Source: Verrucomicrobiota bacterium
GTDB lineage: Bacteria > Verrucomicrobiota > Verrucomicrobiia > Chthoniobacterales > UBA10450
Direction of reading: 5' to 3'
Length of the DNA: 7,337 nucleotides
NCBI GenBank assembly: GCA_003218615.1
Contig: QHOD01000086.1
Span: 1 to 7,337 of the forward strand
Shown here piece after piece: positions 5,681 through 7,337 of this stretch (position 1 is the first letter of the stretch; every line of letters starts with the position of its first letter). The notes beneath the pieces are model-generated. The model ran no database searches. It saw only the letters and a program-made list of their open reading frames with translations, and was not told the DNA's origin. Made by a program: the position numbers and the translations under genes.

Positions 5681-7337
5681 AGGCTCTGATAGCTGTGACC
5701 ACGCTTTCGCACCGGTCGCACAAATCGGGATGTTCTTTGCTCGAGCCAACAGTTGACCGATGACGCCAGCAACGCGCGCACTTCTTGTAGGGTGTTTTGG
5801 TCACGCAAGCGGTGGCTTCCTTCGCTTCGTGAATCGTGAGGTCGCTCAGGATAAAAAATTCTTCCAGTTCTTCCTTGTCGATTTGTGTCGTGACAACGGA
5901 GTTCGAATGCAAAACAACTGCGGCCTCGAGCGCGTTCCCGATTAGTTTCTCCTGCCGCGCACGCTCGATCGCCTGTCCGATCACGCCGCGCAATTTGAGA
6001 AGCTCCGCAACCCGATCGCTTGCTTCATGACGCCGATGTTGCGGCTGCGGAAATTCCTCCAGATGAATCGAAGCGCCAACACCTGAATGGCGCCATGCTT
6101 CCTCGGCAGTGAAGGCCAGGATCGGCGCAAGCAATCGGCAGAGCGCGTCGAAAACTCTGTGCATTACTATTTGTGTCGCGCGACGGCGCGGCGAATCCGG
6201 CGCGTCGCAATACATCCGGTCTTTTGTGATGTCGATGTAGAGGCTGCTCAGATCGACTGCGCAAAATTGGTTGAGCGTATGATAGACCTTGTGAAATCCG
6301 AACGCTTCGTAACCAGCTCGACAATCTGCGATCACGTGATCGAGTCGCTCCAAAATCCAGCGATCAATCAGAGTAAAATCTTCTTTCCTGCTTTCCTGTT
6401 TTCCTGATTCGAAGTCGTAAAGATTTCCCAGCAAAATGCGTAGCGTGTTTCTGATTCGTCGATACGTGTCGCCGAGACGCGTGAACATCTCCTCGGAAAA
6501 CGGCACGTCATCCGTGTAATCGATGCTGCTCGCCCAAAGCCGAACGAGATCGGCGCCATGGCGGCCCACGAAATGGTCAGCGGCTGTTGGCTTGTCGTAC
6601 GTCCCGGATTTAGAAATCTTTTTTCCGTCGAGATCGACAACAAAACCGTGCGTCACGCAAATCTTGTACGGCGCGCGATTGTTGAGCGCGACGCTCGTCA
6701 TAAGCGACGATTGAAACCAGCCGCGGTGCTGATCGGTCGCTTCGAGATACATGTCGGCGGGATCGCGCAATTCGGGATGCAGCGCGCAAACAGCTTTGTG
6801 CGAGATGCCGCTGTCGATCCAAACATCGATCGTGTCGTTGCGTTTCGTTGTGCCTGGCGGAAGGTCGAGTTCGCGCGCAAGATCGACATCGTTCAACTCA
6901 AACCAAATGTTCGAGCCGCGTTGCGCGACGAGATCGGCGAGTTTCCGAATGATTTTCGCGTCGAGAATTGCTTCTCCATCCTTTGAATAAAAAGCCGGGA
7001 GCGGCACGCCCCAGCTTCGTTGACGTGAAATCACCCAGTCGGGGCGGGATTCGACAGTTCCGCTGATTCGCTTTTCTCCCCACGATGGAATCCACTTCAC
7101 CGTCTTGATGGCATGGAGCGCTTTGCCACGCAGCTCATCAATCCGAATGAAAAATTGTTCGACGTTGCGGAATATGATCGGCGTTTTCGAACGCCAGCAA
7201 TAGGGATATGAATGATGGAATTTCTGTTCACCGAGCAGCTTCCCGCGCTCGCGGAGCAATTCAACGATGTCGCGGTTGGCGTCGAACACGTATTTGCCGA
7301 CGAGATTTGGCAGACCGGCTTCTTCCGTGAACCGGCC
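5679..7337 (-). CDS. ileS: Isoleucyl-tRNA synthetase, C-terminal part (5' end outside window)
   Basis: The frame is open through the window edge at 7337, leaving 552 residues of a protein that is usually 900 or more. It charges tRNA(Ile) with isoleucine in the cytoplasm. Visible landmarks of this class I synthetase, in order: HSYPYCWR, WIPSWG, the SRPDWVISRQRSWGVP block, TDQHRGWFQSS, and the signature loop KISKS at 6606-6620 (residues 240-244), a variant of KMSKS. The alpha-helical anticodon-binding domain follows. A C-terminal zinc finger with Cys520, Cys523, Cys540 and Cys543 (5709-5780) marks the bacterial zinc-containing form. The GTG at 7289 is an internal valine codon and not a start: the 16 codons upstream of it (GRFTEEAGLPNLVGKY) still match IleS. 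An 8-base tandem triplication (6383-6406) encodes an inserted-looking charged loop. This is probably the first or an early gene of the ileS-lspA-cca-glgA transcript; its promoter is not in the window. Confidence 0.97.
   Translation of the reverse strand, partial: GRFTEEAGLPNLVGKYVFDANRDIVELLRERGKLLGEQKFHHSYPYCWRSKTPIIFRNVEQFFIRIDELRGKALHAIKTVKWIPSWGEKRISGTVESRPDWVISRQRSWGVPLPAFYSKDGEAILDAKIIRKLADLVAQRGSNIWFELNDVDLARELDLPPGTTKRNDTIDVWIDSGISHKAVCALHPELRDPADMYLEATDQHRGWFQSSLMTSVALNNRAPYKICVTHGFVVDLDGKKISKSGTYDKPTAADHFVGRHGADLVRLWASSIDYTDDVPFSEEMFTRLGDTYRRIRNTLRILLGNLYDFESGKQESRKEDFTLIDRWILERLDHVIADCRAGYEAFGFHKVYHTLNQFCAVDLSSLYIDITKDRMYCDAPDSPRRRATQIVMHRVFDALCRLLAPILAFTAEEAWRHSGVGASIHLEEFPQPQHRRHEASDRVAELLKLRGVIGQAIERARQEKLIGNALEAAVVLHSNSVVTTQIDKEELEEFFILSDLTIHEAKEATACVTKTPYKKCARCWRHRSTVGSSKEHPDLCDRCESVVTAIRA
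6383..6406 (-). repeat. Three tandem copies of an 8-base unit inside ileS
   Basis: On the coding strand the units read CAGGAAAA, CAGGAAAG and CAGGAAAG, the last two identical and the first differing at one base. Together they span 24 bases, a whole number of codons, and encode most of the charged stretch SGKQESRKE. This lies between the conserved YRRIRNT/LLGNLYDF region and the DRWILERL helix. A single-unit gain or loss would shift the frame, whereas a three-unit change would not. The repeat is seen directly; its origin by replication slippage is inferred. Confidence 0.85.

Noticed and set aside
6329..6342. 14-base perfect palindrome CGATCACGTGATCG inside ileS
   Set aside because: It codes for part of the conserved-looking LDHVIADC stretch, and its core also recurs in lspA where HVID is encoded. 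Codon use explains it better than a binding site.
7287..7289. GTG at 7289 as the start of ileS
   Set aside because: The 16 codons upstream to the window edge remain in frame and match IleS, and the catalytic N-terminal half must lie further upstream. The gene is cut by the window edge and not by a late start.
1..7337. A novel defence, mobile or secondary-metabolite system
   Set aside because: All five genes belong to recognisable housekeeping or signalling families. There are no repeats, integrases, toxin-antitoxin pairs or unexplained long gaps that would support a new system.

Overview
The window holds five protein genes that fill it almost completely. One partial gene reads rightward (+ strand) and a tight cluster of four reads leftward (- strand). 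The two groups converge on a 26-base gap near position 2250. No RNA genes, insertion sequences, CRISPR arrays or attachment sites were seen. No gene-free stretch exceeds about 100 bases.

Organism: a bacterium with moderately high GC content. Two features suggest Verrucomicrobiota, for example a soil Chthoniobacterales lineage, or another PVC-group or Acidobacteria-like soil bacterium. These are the class III cyclase fused to a membrane segment, a TolB/FlgO-like domain and TPR repeats, and the style of the CCA-adding enzyme and IleS sequences. This is recalled family resemblance and has not been tested by a search. Shine-Dalgarno sequences are weak or absent before the leftward genes.

Layout: positions 1-2244 (+) encode the C-terminal 747 residues of a membrane-anchored cyclase/TPR signalling protein whose N-terminus lies off the left edge. 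Leftward, in transcription order, come ileS (7337-5679, N-terminus off the right edge), lspA (5640-5152), a CCA tRNA nucleotidyltransferase/poly(A) polymerase-family gene (5068-3719) and a glycogen synthase-like gene (3722-2271). Spacing is 38 bases, about 83 bases and a 4-base ATGA overlap, so one transcript is likely. The operon promoter would lie upstream of ileS, outside the window.

How the genes work together: ileS charges tRNA(Ile), and the CCA enzyme finishes or repairs tRNA 3' ends. LspA matures lipoproteins and is a frequent ileS neighbour. The glycogen synthase-like gene is the odd member, apparently translationally coupled to the CCA gene. Most of this is ordinary housekeeping DNA, and I found no convincing undescribed system. 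The points most worth a second look are the altered ADP-glucose-binding motif of the GlgA-like protein, the frame-preserving triplication of an 8-base unit inside ileS, the cca-glgA coupling, and the hairpin that decides how the cca start is read.
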